From Tubiluchus corallicola (taxonomy: Eukaryota; Priapulida; Priapulimorpha; Priapulimorphida; Tubiluchidae), in NCBI GenBank assembly GCA_030141605.1, contig JAQGDQ010000479.1, positions 107,795-171,794 on the forward strand: DNA of 64,000 nt, given 5' to 3'. The notes below the pieces were generated by a model, which was not told where the DNA came from, searched no databases, and saw nothing but the letters and a program-made list of their open reading frames with translations. Position numbers and translations under genes: made by a program. The number at the start of each line of letters is the position of its first letter. The stretch's first letter is position 1. This document shows, piece after piece, positions 45,775-57,443 of the stretch.

Positions 45775-45990
45775 ATGTCTTAAAGGAAACATCAAACCTT
45801 CTAGGAGGTTTGGCTTATTTCAATGTTCACGAAGAATGTTAGAAGGATTTTGTAATAAGCGTCTCATGTAATTAGTAAAATCACTTTGAAGTCGCGATCT
45901 TTTCATGTTTGGGCGCTGCCATTTTCAATGCGCATTTTTCCACCAATGACGTCATTCGTCCTGAAGAAAAGTAGCGCACTGTCAATCTTC
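45775..45990 (-). repeat. Inverted copy of the 14270/59475 repeat family
   Basis: On the minus strand it matches 59475-59665, from 'gcgctacttttcttcaggac' through 'gaccgc... ' type landmarks to the terminal 'gatgtttccttta'. Confidence 0.65.
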
Positions 45991-46224
45991 ATCAAAAGTA
46001 TAACAAGCTAAAAAAAATAAGTAGCTAATTTTGTAATATTTTCGCGTGAACATGAGGTAAGTTTGAATTAGTTTCAGAAGCGCGCGCTTACGGAAAGCCA
46101 CGACTCGCTTACGGAAAGTTACGAAGTCTCTCAGCTATGTCATGATTTTCAAGTGAATGGCGGCAACCACCACGACTGAGCATTTCTATTCAGCGGTAGA
46201 GTATTTTAAATTTGTACTTTATAA

Positions 46225-47312
46225 ACAGTTCTTTGCAAATTTCTTTGTTATATTTTTCTAAATTTAAGTGATAACAGTAAAATAAACCCAACATGCTAAG
46301 TGACTTGTTCTTTCCTTTAGCACACCGCAAACAGTTTAAGTGATAACAGTAAAATAAACCCAACAAACTGAGTGACTTGTTCTTTCCTTTAGCACACCAC
46401 AAACGGTTCAAGTGATAACAGTAAAATAAACCCAACGTACTGAGTGACTTGTTCTTTCCTTTAGCATACCACAAACAGTTTAAGTTATAACAGCAAAATA
46501 AACCCAACGTACAGAGCGACTTGTTCTTTCCTTTAGCACACCACAAACAGTTTAAGTGATAACAGTTTTTGCAAATTTCTTTGTTATATTTTTCTAAATT
46601 TAAGTGATAACAGTAAAATAAACCCAACATACTGAGTGACTTGTTCTTTCCTTTAGCACACCACAAACAGTTTAAGTGATAACAGTAAAATAAACCCAAC
46701 GTGCTGAGTGACTTGTTCTTTCCTTTAGCACACCACAAACAGATTAAGTCATAACAGTAAAATAAACCCAACATGCTGAGTGACTTGTTCTTTCCTTTAG
46801 CACACCACAAACAGTTTAGGTGATAACGGTAAAATGAACCCAACATACTGAGTGACTTGTTCTTTCCTTTAGTACACCACAAACAGTTTAAGTGATAACG
46901 GTAAAATAAACCCAACGTGCTGAGTGACTTGTTCTTTCCTTTAGCACACCACAAACAGTTTAAGTGATAACAGTAAAATAAACTCAACATACTGAGTGAC
47001 TTGTTCTTTCCTTTAGCACACCACAAACAGTTTAAGTCATAACAGTAAAATAAACCCAACATGCTGAGTGACTTGTCCTTTCCTTTAGCACACCACAAAC
47101 AGATTAAGTCATAACAGTAAAATAAACCCAACATACTGAGTGACTTGTTCTTTCCTTTAGCACACCACAAACAGTTTAAGTCATAACAGTAAAATAAACC
47201 CAACATGCTGAGTGACTTGTTCTTTCCTTTAGCACACCACAAACAGTTTAAGTCATAACAGTAAAATAAACCCAACGTACTGAATGACTTGTTCTTTCCT
47301 TGAAAGATTAGT
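46225..47312. repeat. 72-bp tandem array, about 14 copies
   Basis: Units contain 'aagtgataacagtaaaataa', 'acccaacatactgagtgact' and 'tgttctttcctttagcacac'. Because 72 is a multiple of three, one minus-strand frame stays open for 383 codons with a 24-residue repeat (AKGKNKSLSMLGLFYCY..NCLWC). One unit near 46565 is interrupted by a 48-bp block that copies the array's own flank at 46225-46275. The array lies in intron 3 of the sarcospan-like gene, on whose strand the frame is open. Confidence 0.93.
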
Positions 47313-47319
47313 TCAGTAC

Positions 47320-47660
47320 AACAACGAATTTTGAAAGTCAAAATAAAGGAAGTTTACACTTCTAGACATGAGCTTCAAACTTTTACAGAGCAGGGATTAA
47401 GAGCTCCTTAATCACAAGTCTCGAATCTGTTACAGAGAGTTGAAAACAACTTTTTACACACATTTCAAGTGCACCAAAGAGAAATGTGTGGTAGACAGCT
47501 CATTAATGGCAAACGCAAAAATAGAATGGTTTGTACTATGTGACAGTAACTTCTTAATCATAAGAGTACGAGGGAGAAACACAAAGGCCAATTTCCTTAA
47601 TCATAAGTTTTATTTATAAAACAAAGTGTGTGAAAAAAGATATGGGTTAGAAAACACTAC
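47320..47660. other. No gene seen
   Basis: Intron 3 sequence; a phrase 'cttaatcacaagt/cttaatcataagt' recurs at about 47407, 47551, 47597 and 48278, suggesting an older duplicated background. Confidence 0.4.
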
Positions 47661-47664
47661 CAAT

Positions 47665-48185
47665 TAATCACCAATTAGATGTGCATCAAGTGGCAGGACA
47701 AGGTGCCAGACACAGAGGTACCTAAAAGAGCTGACCTCCCCAGCATCCATACACTCCTCCTCAAAACACAAGTTCGGTGAGCAGGACATGTGATTCGCAT
47801 GCCAGAAAACCGCATACCAAAGAAGATGCTCTATGGAGAACTTGTGTCTGGAAAGAGAAAGGTTGGACGACCAAAGAAACGCTTCAAAGACAGCCTGAAG
47901 GCCTCACTCAAGGAGCTCAGCATGGATATCCGCTCAATGGAAACCCTTGCACAAGATCGCTCAGCATGGCGGAGTGCCATCACCACAGGGGCTAAGACAG
48001 CAGAGGCGAAAAGAATTGAGGAGGCAGAGGAGAAGCGCAGGAGACGCAAGGCATGTGACACTGCCCAACAACAGGTCCAAACACCCAGCCTCACCTGTGC
48101 CAAATGTCAAAGAACTTTCCAGGCCAGAATTGGCCTAGTCAGTCACCTTCGAGCTCATCAAAGGAATGACAACCCCCCAAACTGA
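47665..48185 (+). pseudogene. LINE reverse-transcriptase C-terminus with C2H2 finger
   Basis: The reading frame gives IKWQDKVPDTEV, then AGHVIRMPENRIPKKMLYGE, a basic GKRKVGRPKKRFKDSLKASL segment, a charged helix (AEEKRRRRKACD) and a terminal zinc finger CAKCQRTFQARIGLVSHLRAH. This is the well-known C-terminal arrangement of a group of LINE polyproteins in marine animals. A TGA at 47778-47780, where the family has Trp (RWAGHV), breaks the frame, so it is a dead 5'-truncated copy, sense-oriented opposite to the host gene, in intron 3. Confidence 0.85.
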
Positions 48186-48189
48186 CCCT

Positions 48190-49250
48190 TTATCCCTGTC
48201 GCTATGGTCATCTTCGATTCGAAGGACGAACATCATCAAAAGTGCATGGAAGAGAAAGATCTGGATCTGGCGACTCCTTAATCATAAGTTTCAAAAACAC
48301 GAAAGAAAAAAATCTGGATTAGAAGTAAGTGACGAAGAAAGAAGAAGGCGTGAGAAATACAAACAGATGGCTTCTTGGTCACAAATTTCAAGTGGATTAA
48401 AAAGAAATTAATGAATTAGATTATTGGAAACACGTCACCTCTAATCACAAGTGAAATAGCAGAGGTATGGGTTGCAGAACAAACTACTTTTTACCTACTT
48501 TTTAACCTCAAACTCCAAGGGCACTAAAATCATTTAAATTAAAATTACTAACTTACAATGAGTACTTTCTGGAAGAATAAAAATACTAAGATTAACTATT
48601 TGTTCAAGTATTCCTTGTGTTTCGTAGCAAAAGAAGCAAACTGAACAATTAAATCTACCAACAGCTGCAATAAAACCATTTAAAATAAACCCTTAAAGTT
48701 GTAAACAGTTTAACGAAGTGCTTAAATAGTTTGTCAGTTTTATAAACAGAAGGGCAGCTCCATGGTTAGGGTGATAAAATGATTTCTTCTTTTAATTTTG
48801 TTTTACTTTTCTGCCGATTTATGTTGACGGTGTTTTTAACAGGAACATAAATGCACGTTCAACATAGCGGCAGTGATGTAGCAAGTGCTTGTGGTGCTCT
48901 CGGGGGGGGGGGGTACTTTTGGTGCCCTACCACTTTAAAAAGTTTTGATCATTTGGATTAAGCCACAAATTGTGCGCGTTTTGCGTCCCTGAGCCCGACT
49001 CACCTTTTTGACATGATGGGATAAAGAGAAACGAATTTCTTTCTAAGAATCACCCTGAGTTTGATTTCCGGTACAGCAGCAGAATAACTCTTTTCTATAC
49101 ATTAGTTACTCATAACACGACAGTCCCTAAACATTCAGCTCCAGCATTAAAACGTGGAAAGATTATGAAAGATACAGAACACTACAGGTTTTCACAATAA
49201 TACAATCAGCATTTAGAAAAACGTCACTTTTTCTCCTAAAATTATTAATC
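48190..49250. other. Intron 3 sequence with a G-tract; no gene seen
   Basis: A 13-base G run lies at about 48902-48914 beside CAGTGATGTAGC (48865), a degenerate CAGTGGCGTAGC-type transposon end. It may be the left end of the same element as the foldback at 49254; this is a guess. Confidence 0.3.
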
Positions 49251-49253
49251 TGC

Positions 49254-49627
49254 TAAGCGCAAGGGTGAGAGGGCGCAAAATTCGTCTAAGAGTTCAATGA
49301 CTGTTAATTATTAATTACTAATCCGACATTAACAAAAGTTCTCAAACTACAACAAAATTGCTTAATCAGAGATCATCTTAGCTAATTTAATTACTACATA
49401 CAGCCTGGAAAATAGGTTAATGTTGTTACTTAACAGCGTGTTTAGGGTTAAGTAACAACATTAACCTATTTTCTAGGCTGTACGTAGTAATTAAATTAGC
49501 TAAGATGATTACTGATTAAGCAATTTTGTTGTAGTTTGAGAACTTTTGTTAATGTCGGATTAGTAATAAATAATTAACAGTCATTTGACTCTAGATGAAT
49601 TTTGCACCCTCTCACCCTTGCGCTCGG
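49254..49627. repeat. Long near-perfect foldback (about 180-bp arms)
   Basis: The left arm (49256-49430) and right arm (49452-49627) are reverse complements with few mismatches, joined by a loop of roughly 12-16 bp containing 'gcgtgtttaggg'. Outer landmarks are GCGCAAGGGTGAGAGGG at the left and CCCTCTCACCCTTGCGC at the right. The transcript of the host gene through intron 3 would fold into a long hairpin. Confidence 0.9.
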
Positions 49628-49988
49628 GGCGATTCCCCCCCCCCCACGTGAACTACGTTAATGGTAGTTGCATACCCAGGAAAATTACCAAAGGAAGTTA
49701 CATCTAAATTTCAACTACACACGAGGGTACTTCAAAAAGAGGCAGGAAGTAAATAGAGTAACTTCCGTTTTGGAACAAAATTGTTTAGTATAAAACAGAT
49801 TGTCCGCAAGACGATCAATAGAAGAAAGAGGTGGGAGACCATCGAAAGGCGTGCTGTTGCTTAATGACAACGCCCCCGCTGGGGTGACAGTGGAATTTAA
49901 GTGTAGCTTTCAACTGTTCCCCCCCCCCCCCCCGGGCATCTTATTCACCCAATTTGGAAGTCTGACTTCTACCTCTTTTCCCAATTAT

Positions 49989-50612
49989 ACCACTGAATGA
50001 CCATGAAGCCATCCATGATGTTCAGGAATATCTGGAAGCTACCACTGAATGACCATGAAGCCATCCATGATGTTCAGGAGTATCTGGAAGCTACCACCAA
50101 GTGATCATGAAGCCATCCATGATGTTCACGAGTATCTGGAAGCTACCACTGAGTGACCACGAAGCCATCCATGATGTTCACGAGTATGTGGAAGCTACCA
50201 CTGAGTGACCATGAAGCCATCCATGATGTTCAGGAGTATCTGGAAGCTACCACTGAGTGACCATGAAGTCATCCACGATGTTCAGGACTATGTGGAAGCT
50301 ACCACCAAGTGATCATGAAGCCATCCATGATGTTCAGAAGTATCTGGAAGCTACCACCGAGTGACCATGAAGCCATCCATGATGTTCAGGAATATCAGGA
50401 AGCTACCACCGAGTGACCATGAAGCCATCCACGATGTTCAGGACTATCTGGAAGCTACCACCGAGTGACGATGAAGCCATCCACGATGCTCAGGAGTATC
50501 TGGAAGCTACCGCCGAGTGACCATGAAGCCATCCACGATGTTCAGGAGTATCTGGAAGCTACCGCCGAGTGACCATGAAGCCATCCACGATGTTCAGGAC
50601 TATGTGGAATAT
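49989..50612. repeat. 52-bp tandem array, about 12 copies
   Basis: Units contain 'ctaccactgagtgaccatga', 'agccatccatgatgttcagg' and 'agtatctggaag' with point differences. In intron 3; noncoding. Confidence 0.95.
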
Positions 50613-51355
50613 CTGACCTTCGTATGTAAAAGAGATAAGGAGATTAAACATGAATGGAACTCCTGAAGCTGGGCACTGATGAAAAAAATTACGAAAAAAA
50701 TCATTCTCCTGTGTCGTTTTTTGGGTGAGGATCCAGTTGAACTAAAATTCTTGGCTGCAGCTAATGAGAGGGCGTTCAAGCGATGCAGCGCCGCCCCCTA
50801 GCGGCACAGACGCCAGCTGTTTAATATTGTATATGATATGATTGAAAGTGATATTTGTGTTGAAATGACACAAGACTCAGAAACGCCATGTCTGGGTTAT
50901 CGCGTCTCGCAAGACGCCACTCAAATCGTCTTATCTTCTACGAAAGCTCATGAATAAATCATCGAGAACGACCATCAACACGGAGAGACACAATTGCATA
51001 ACGCAGCGGAAGTGACGTCACGCGCGCCCCCTGGGAACGGAATTGTTTATTGAACAAACTAAGAAATGCGGCGGTTGTCGTCTTAATATTATTTACTGTT
51101 TGTGTTGAGACGCATTAATATTGCATCAGCTTGCTCCCCACTCTGCCATGTAGAATAATTTGCTATAAAGAGTGACTTTCTCATGTTACTGTTTTCTGAG
51201 CCAGCAGATGGCAATGCATTAGCGCAGCTGTCTTTTTGGTCTATTTGTATAAATACACCACGAAACAAGACAGCCTAAACAGACATAATAAATACTAGGC
51301 CATCTCAGCTGGACTTCTATTGAAAACCCTATTGCCACTACATTAGTTACGTTTA
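50613..51355. other. Intron 3 sequence, no feature seen
   Basis: Unique sequence; no exon recognised. Confidence 0.4.
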
Positions 51356-51429
51356 AAGGAAAACTGGACGATTGTTTAGACTCAATCTCATTATAATTTA
51401 CTTTCCAAAATATGCATTTTTGTTGCCTA

Positions 51430-52112
51430 TAAAAGTTAGCAATTGTTTCTTATATTTGAATAATTAGCTTAGAAAGTTAATTAATGGTAACCGAACACAG
51501 CTATTGCTTACGTCAGAAACTAACCACTGTTTGTGCAATGGCAGGCGTCTTCCCTTGTGCGTCAAGCACGTTTGCAATAAGTGCTATTGCTTAAATGCGT
51601 GATATCACAAAAATGGGCTCTACATCATATGACGTCAGAAATTAGCACAGCAGCTTCTCTTTCTTATATTTGAATAATTAGCATAGAAAGATAATTAACG
51701 GTAACTGAACACAGCTGTTGCTTACGTCAGAAACTAACCACTGTTTGTGCAATGGCAGACGTCTTCCCTTGCGTGTCAAGCACGTTTGCTAAGTGCTATT
51801 GCTTAAATGCATGATGTCACGAAAATGGGCTCTACATCATATGACGTCTGAAACTAACACTGCAGTTCATGATCGTGCTTATACGATACCACCTTCTATT
51901 TGTCGGCCACGTGAATGTGACAAAACGGCGCAGTTGCCAATCTTAGTAGATTCACTGAGTCGCGCGTAGCTTTAAAAGTTTAACAAAATTTGAGTGTCCG
52001 AGGTAATTATTATTTAATATAAACTTTGATTTAAAAAAAAGCTCTTGTAGTTTTCAATATTTTAGAGCATTCATTATTCTGAATTCGTGTTTACACAATC
52101 ATCCGGTTTTAT
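51430..52112. repeat. Left arm of a large inverted repeat, with an internal duplication
   Basis: 51465-51650 and 51660-51860 are a direct duplication ('acagctattgcttacgtcag', 'cattatatgacgtc' type landmarks). 51690-52112 is the reverse complement of 53345-53790 at about 85-90 percent by eye. The segment contains several TGACGTCA and TTACGTCAG motifs. Confidence 0.8.
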
Positions 52113-52343
52113 TTTAATGTTGCATTTGTAATTACAATCTTGGATACATTGAACTACATTTTTAGGCGTTTAAAAATCAATTACCAATACGCACCATTAT
52201 CTAATAATTAATCGATCAAACATTTAAACAACCTTGACCATAGGTTTTCATTTGACAAGCTCACCAGATGGCGGTAAGAAATTTGACCCCGTCTCATGTT
52301 CTAGCTTTCTTCCCCAGAACTGATGCAGTAATTTATTATTTAA

Positions 52344-52803
52344 CCCTTTCATACCCGTTGTATCCCGTGGGATACGAAAATATTTTCTGCCTTTAGAATT
52401 AATAAAATTTTAAAAATGACAGTTATTTGACCTGTTAATAGTTATTTTGATTTAAGACAATAACAATAGACCAAAAATGGTGATAAAATGGCAAACTAGA
52501 AAATCTACATAGCATAAAAAACTGTGCAAGGTACAGTACTTTAGAGACGACTTTGTACAGATCAGCATAGCATGCATACTAAATGTCTTGAATACTTTAA
52601 AAAATTATCAACAGTTACAAAATGAAGCACATTTTATGCTTCCATTGAATCCCAATGTATCCCGTGGGATACAGGCTATATTTAGCACGCGGGCACAGGT
52701 AGAAAAAAAATAATTATTATGTGTAAACAAGATGGACATACTGAACAAAAGTACCAAGCCAAAAAATTTTTTCTTATTAAAAAATAATTTGGGACTGAAA
52801 GGG
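52344..52803 (+). mobile_element. piggyBac-like MITE in intron 3, with an identifiable empty-site paralogue
   Basis: 460 bp flanked by TTAA (52340-52343 and 52804-52807), both palindromes intact. The flanks joined read 'gaactgatgcagtaatttattatttaagaact...', and the inverted segment at 53832-53882 contains that joined sequence uninterrupted with a single TTAA. This directly shows the insertion boundary and TTAA duplication. Confidence 0.93.
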
Positions 52804-53337
52804 TTAAGAACTATTTCAAGACGGGCTAGAACTTCTCATGTGAGAAAAGAATTAAACAAGTTAAGATTTCTAAAGCTTTGACCGTCAGTTTTCATTTGAC
52901 AACCTCACCACTAAAATCAGATGTGGGTAAGAAATTTGACCCCCCTCTCTCGTGTCCTAGTTTCCTTCTCCAGAACTGGTGCAGTAGTTTATTATTTAGG
53001 AACCATTTCAAAACCTGGCTGTTCATTTAATTGGGCACAGTGGGACCCTCGCAAACAGTCTGTTAATCTGGGACTAAGTGTGGGCCGGGTCCGAAACGCT
53101 ACAGCAAAATGTTTATCCAAACTGGTGCTTAGTTATTGAAGGGCTTGTTTATTTGTGTGAGATTGAAAAGTTTCCTTTCGTTCTACAAAGTGGTTAATTA
53201 TAGAGAGTAGAGAACGGAGCGGATCAGAGGGGTGAGCCACCGCCAGCGCTGTCGTCATCGCCAACCTGCTGAGAAAATTTCTACAGTTCTGCTATCAAAA
53301 TTACTGCTCTTCCTGCTCTGTTACAGAGCTGAAAGGA

Positions 53338-53890
53338 AAACCGGATGATTGTGTAAACACGAGTTTAGAATAATGAATGCTCTAAAATATTGAAAACTAC
53401 AATAGCTTTTTTAAATCAAAGTTTATATTAAATAATAATTACCTCGGATACTCAAATTTTCGTTAAATTTCAAAGCTATGCGCGGCTCAGTGAATCTACT
53501 AAGATCGGCTGCGGCGCCTTTTTGTCACATTCGCATGGCTAACAAATAGAAGGCGGTAACGTGATAAACATGATCATGAACTGCAGTGTTAGTTTCTGAC
53601 GTCATATGACGTAGAGTCCATTTTCGTGACATCACGCGTTCAAACAGTAACACTTACGCAAACGTGCTTGATGCACAAGAGAAGATGCCTGCCATTATAC
53701 AAACTGTGGTTAGTTTCTGACGTAAGCAATAGCTGTGTACGGTTGCTGTTAATTAACTTTCTAAGCTAATTATTCAAATATAACGAACAATTGATAACTT
53801 TCATTTGTTAACGATTAATTATTTCGTCACACGAGCAGTTCAAGCCCGTCTTGAAATAGTTCTTAAATAATAAACTGCTGCATCAGTTCA
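53338..53890. repeat. Right arm of the large inverted repeat
   Basis: 53345-53790 is the inverse of 51690-52112. The outer 53832-53882 is the inverse of the MITE-interrupted segment around 52320-52850. Its first bases, 'aaaggaaaaccggatgattg', recur at 51355 and at the extreme end of the window (63961-64000), so another copy starts there. Confidence 0.8.
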
Positions 53891-54015
53891 GGGGCAAAAA
53901 CTGAAGCATGGAAAAGAACGTTTAAAAGTTACTTTGCATGTAAAAGTAGTTGTAATGTTGTCAAATGTTTCGAAAAAACTAACGTTCAAAGTTTTTATAA
54001 AATTTCATTTCATAT

Positions 54016-54210
54016 ATATATATATATATAAATTTATATATATACATATACATGTATACATTTACATATACATATACATACATATATACATATACATATA
54101 TACATATAAATTTACATATATACATATGTAAATATATAAATATTTACATATTTATATATATATATATATATATATAAATTTATATTTATAATATTATGTA
54201 TAATATATAT
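54016..54210. repeat. (TA)n/(TACATA)n tract
   Basis: Alternating TA and ACATAT repeats; no coding. Confidence 0.95.
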
Positions 54211-54236
54211 TGCTGTTGCTAGTTACATATGGATAC

Positions 54237-54675
54237 TAGGGGTGAGCATTCTCTACCAGAAAGCGAATTCGAATCGAACCGAATTTGTGACTTTCGAATT
54301 CGAATCGAACCGAACTTAAGTGTTTCGAATTCGAACCGAATTCGAATTGAGATTGAAAGATTTTCGAACAAGTTTTCGAACCACCAGTAAAAATTAGTCT
54401 TACAAAGGTCATGCATATCACTAGATTTTGTTCTGCAATAAAACGACTAGTAATTTGTTTAAAGTTGTGCGCAGAAATCACTGCTAAATTATGCTAATTG
54501 CATGATGTTTCAATCGTTTTAGTGATAAAGAACATATGTGATGAAATGCTGAATTATTCGAATCTATAGTTTTGGATTCGAATCGAGTTCGAACTAAAAA
54601 AACTCGTTCGAATCGACTTCGAGCGTTCGAATTCGATTCGAACATTCGAACTCGAACGTTCGATGCTCACCCCTA
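54237..54675 (+). mobile_element. hAT-type MITE with perfect 8-bp duplication, intron 3
   Basis: 439 bp, ends TAGGGGTGAGCAT and (inverted) TAGGGGTGAGCATCG, flanked by ATGGATAC at 54229-54236 and 54676-54683. The intact duplication suggests it is among the younger insertions here. It sits about 55 bp from exon 3. Confidence 0.93.
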
Positions 54676-54728
54676 ATGGATACACATATAACCACATTTC
54701 CCACAGAACATAATTAACGTATATTTAC

Positions 54729-54830
54729 CGGGATGCCAGCCCAATGTGGTGTATCTCTTTGCTTAATTGAATCTGGAATCGTGTATTGAATGTAAAATGA
54801 CAGACCTGTCACTCCGCCCCCTATCAGCAC
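54729..54830 (-). CDS. SSPN-like: Sarcospan-like protein, exon 3
   Basis: 102 bp coding residues 96-129, phase 0 at both ends; acceptor TTGTTACAG|GTG, donor ATCCCG|GTAAAT. It completes membrane segment 1 (VLIGGGVTGLSFYIQY), encodes the first extracellular loop and ends in PHWAGIP, the W-A-G turn that precedes segment 2 in sarcospan (PFWAGI-type). Confidence 0.88.
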
Positions 54831-54989
54831 CTGTAACAACAAAAAACCTGCACAGGTAAGCATTGAGTTAACCACCCATAACAGACAGGTGATCCACAGA
54901 CTGTCATGTAACATCTGTCTCAATTTATCAGTATTATTAATGACATCTCTATGTTATTAATCTCTATTAATTTCTTTAACTTTTTTTCC

Positions 54990-55468
54990 AAATCCTATCG
55001 TTAATTCCAGAACAAGCAATCTAAAACAAATTAGGACAAATACCCACTATGGAACGAACTCTGTAATCAAACAAGCAATTCCACTTTGGAATTCTCTACC
55101 ATTACAGGTTAAACAAATCAAGTCCCTATCAGCATTTAAAACAAAATTAAAATTACTAATATTAACCAGATATGAAATACCATCACACCAGTACGACAAC
55201 ATACACACTAATTCAGAATTCATATATCCACGGCCATATTAATAAAATCATAATTTTTTCATTTTTTTGTGCATAGTTGTAAATAAGGTTTCATTTTATT
55301 CGTCGTTACTTTCCATTACTGCACAGTAGTTTAGATTGCAGTGACGCATTTGCCTTTAGCAGTGTAAGTTTTTATTAACTAACACTGATTGATCATCTCT
55401 GTAAAGTTTTTATCAGTGATTATCAATGTATTTTAATGGCAAATAAAGATTATTATATATATATATAT
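54990..55468 (+). mobile_element. LINE 3' end with reverse-transcriptase C-terminus, intron 2
   Basis: An open frame from about 55007 to 55243 encodes the usual LINE C-terminal pattern: IRTNTHYGTNSV, then IPLWNSLPLQVKQIKSLSAF and KTKLKLLIL, ending PRPY-stop. The 3' untranslated region ends in AATAAAGATTA(TA)n at 55443-55468. It is the most complete of the four copies in this window and is 5' truncated. Confidence 0.88.
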
Positions 55469-55807
55469 TATACTTCTATAAATAGTTGAATACGATACAA
55501 CGCCTGGTTTTTGGATTTTAAAAAACTTTTGCAAACTCAATTTTCTTTCACACTTTGTCAATAAACTCAACCGCTATCTATTCAGCTAAGCAAAAAGGCA
55601 AATAGAAACTTGTTACTGAGAATATTTGCATAAAGGTTTTTACACATTAAAATCTCAAAAAACCAGCATTTTTCCTTCTCGCGCAGAGATCAAAAGTCCG
55701 ACATTGTTCCTGTGTTTGAACGTCCTCCATAAAACTTGTCAAAATCCTCGTTTTTCTATAGTTAAACAAGTGCCTTCAGGTAAGTTGCTTTGTCGGAGTT
55801 TTCTCAT

Positions 55808-57232
55808 TGGAAACAGAGAGATGGACATGGAATAGAACATGAAGTCTACAGCAAGCTTACTAGAAACAGAGAGGTGGAAGTTATGGTCATGGAATAGAAC
55901 ATGAAAACTACACCAAGCTTACTAGAAACAGAGAAGTGGAAGTTATGGTCATGGAGTACAACATGAAGTCTACACCAAGCTTACTAGAAACAGAGAGGTT
56001 GAAGTTATGGACATGTAATAGAACATGAAGTCTACAGCAAGCTTACTAGAAACAGAGAGGTTGAAGTTATGGACATGGAATAGAACATGAAGTCTACAGT
56101 AAGCTTACTAGAAATAGAGAGGTTGAAGTTATGGACACGGAATAGAACATGAAGTCTACAGCAAGCTTACTAGAAATAGAGAGGTTGAAGTTATGGACAC
56201 GGAATAGAACATGAAGTCTACCGCAAGCTTACAGGAAACAGAGAGGTGGCAGTTATGGACATGGAATAGAACATGAAGTCTACAGCAAGCTTACTAGAAA
56301 TAGAGAGGTTGAAGTTATGGACATGGAATAGAACATGAAGTCTACTGCAAGCTTACTAGCAATAGAGAGGTTGAAGTTAGTTATGGACATGGAATAGAAC
56401 ATAAAGTCTACAGCAAGCTTACTAGAAATAGAGAGGTTGAAGTTATGGACACGGAATAGAACATGAAGTCTACAGCAAGCTTACTAGAAATAGAGAGGTT
56501 GAAGTTATGGACATGGAATAGAACATGAAGTCTACTGCATGCTTACTAGCAATAGAGAGGTTGAAGTTATGGACATGGAATAGAACATAAAGTCTACAGC
56601 AAGCTTACTAGAAATAGAGAGGTTGAAGTTATGGACATGGAATAGAACATGAAGTCTACCGCAAGCTTACTAGAAACAGAGAGGTTGAAGTTATGGACAC
56701 GGAATAGAACATGAAGTCTACCGCAAGCTTACTGGAAACAGAGAGGTAGGTTGAAGTTATGGACATGGAATAGAACATGAAGTTTACCACAAGCTTACTG
56801 GAAATAGAGAGGTGGAAGTTATGGATATGGAGCAGAACATGAAGACTACAGCAAGCATTCTAGAAACAGAGAGGTGGAAGTTATGGACATGGAATAGAAC
56901 ATGAAGTTTACCACAAGCTTACTGGAAATAGAGAGGTTGAAGTTATGGACATGGAATAGAACATAAAGTCTACTGCAAGCTTACTAGAAATAGAGGTGGA
57001 AGTTATGGTGGACATGGAATAGAACATGAAGTCTACAGCAAGCTTACTGGAAATAGAGGTGGAAGTTATGGTGGACATGGAATAGAACATGAAGTCTACT
57101 GCAAGCTTACTAGAAATAGAGGTGGAAGTTATGGTGGACATGGAATAGAACATGAAGTCTACAGCAAGCTTACTGGAAATAGAGAGGTGGAAGTTATGGA
57201 CATGGAATAGAACATGAAGACTACAGCAAACT
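55808..57232. repeat. 62-bp minisatellite, about 23 copies, intron 2
   Basis: Units contain 'gcttactagaaacagagagg', 'ttgaagttatggacatggaa' and 'tagaacatgaagtctacagc' with small insertions of GTGG or AGTT. It fills most of intron 2 of the sarcospan-like gene, ending about 115 bp before exon 2. Confidence 0.95.
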
Positions 57233-57347
57233 AAAAAATAAATGTTACAGAATACTTAGCAGAAAGACACAAGTTAAAACAAGTCACATCTGTAGAATGG
57301 CTAGAGCACTACCTCAAACAGTCACCAAACACCAAACAGTCACTTAC

Positions 57348-57443
57348 CTGAAGGAGAGCTAAAATACTATAGCAAGCCCGACTCTTCGCACTTGGCATCT
57401 CTTTCCTGTATCGTCGCTGTAACGAATGTCTGCTGCTTGGAAT
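57348..57443 (-). CDS. SSPN-like: Sarcospan-like protein, exon 2
   Basis: 96 bp coding residues 64-95, phase 0 at both ends; acceptor AATTTGCAG|ATT, donor CTTCAG|GTAAGT. A basic juxtamembrane stretch (RHSLQRRYRKEMPSAKSRA) is followed by the start of membrane segment 1 (CYSILALLQ). Confidence 0.85.

Noticed and set aside
55626-55835. 69-codon frame within intron 2
   Set aside because: Runs into the 62-bp minisatellite and has no recognisable domain.
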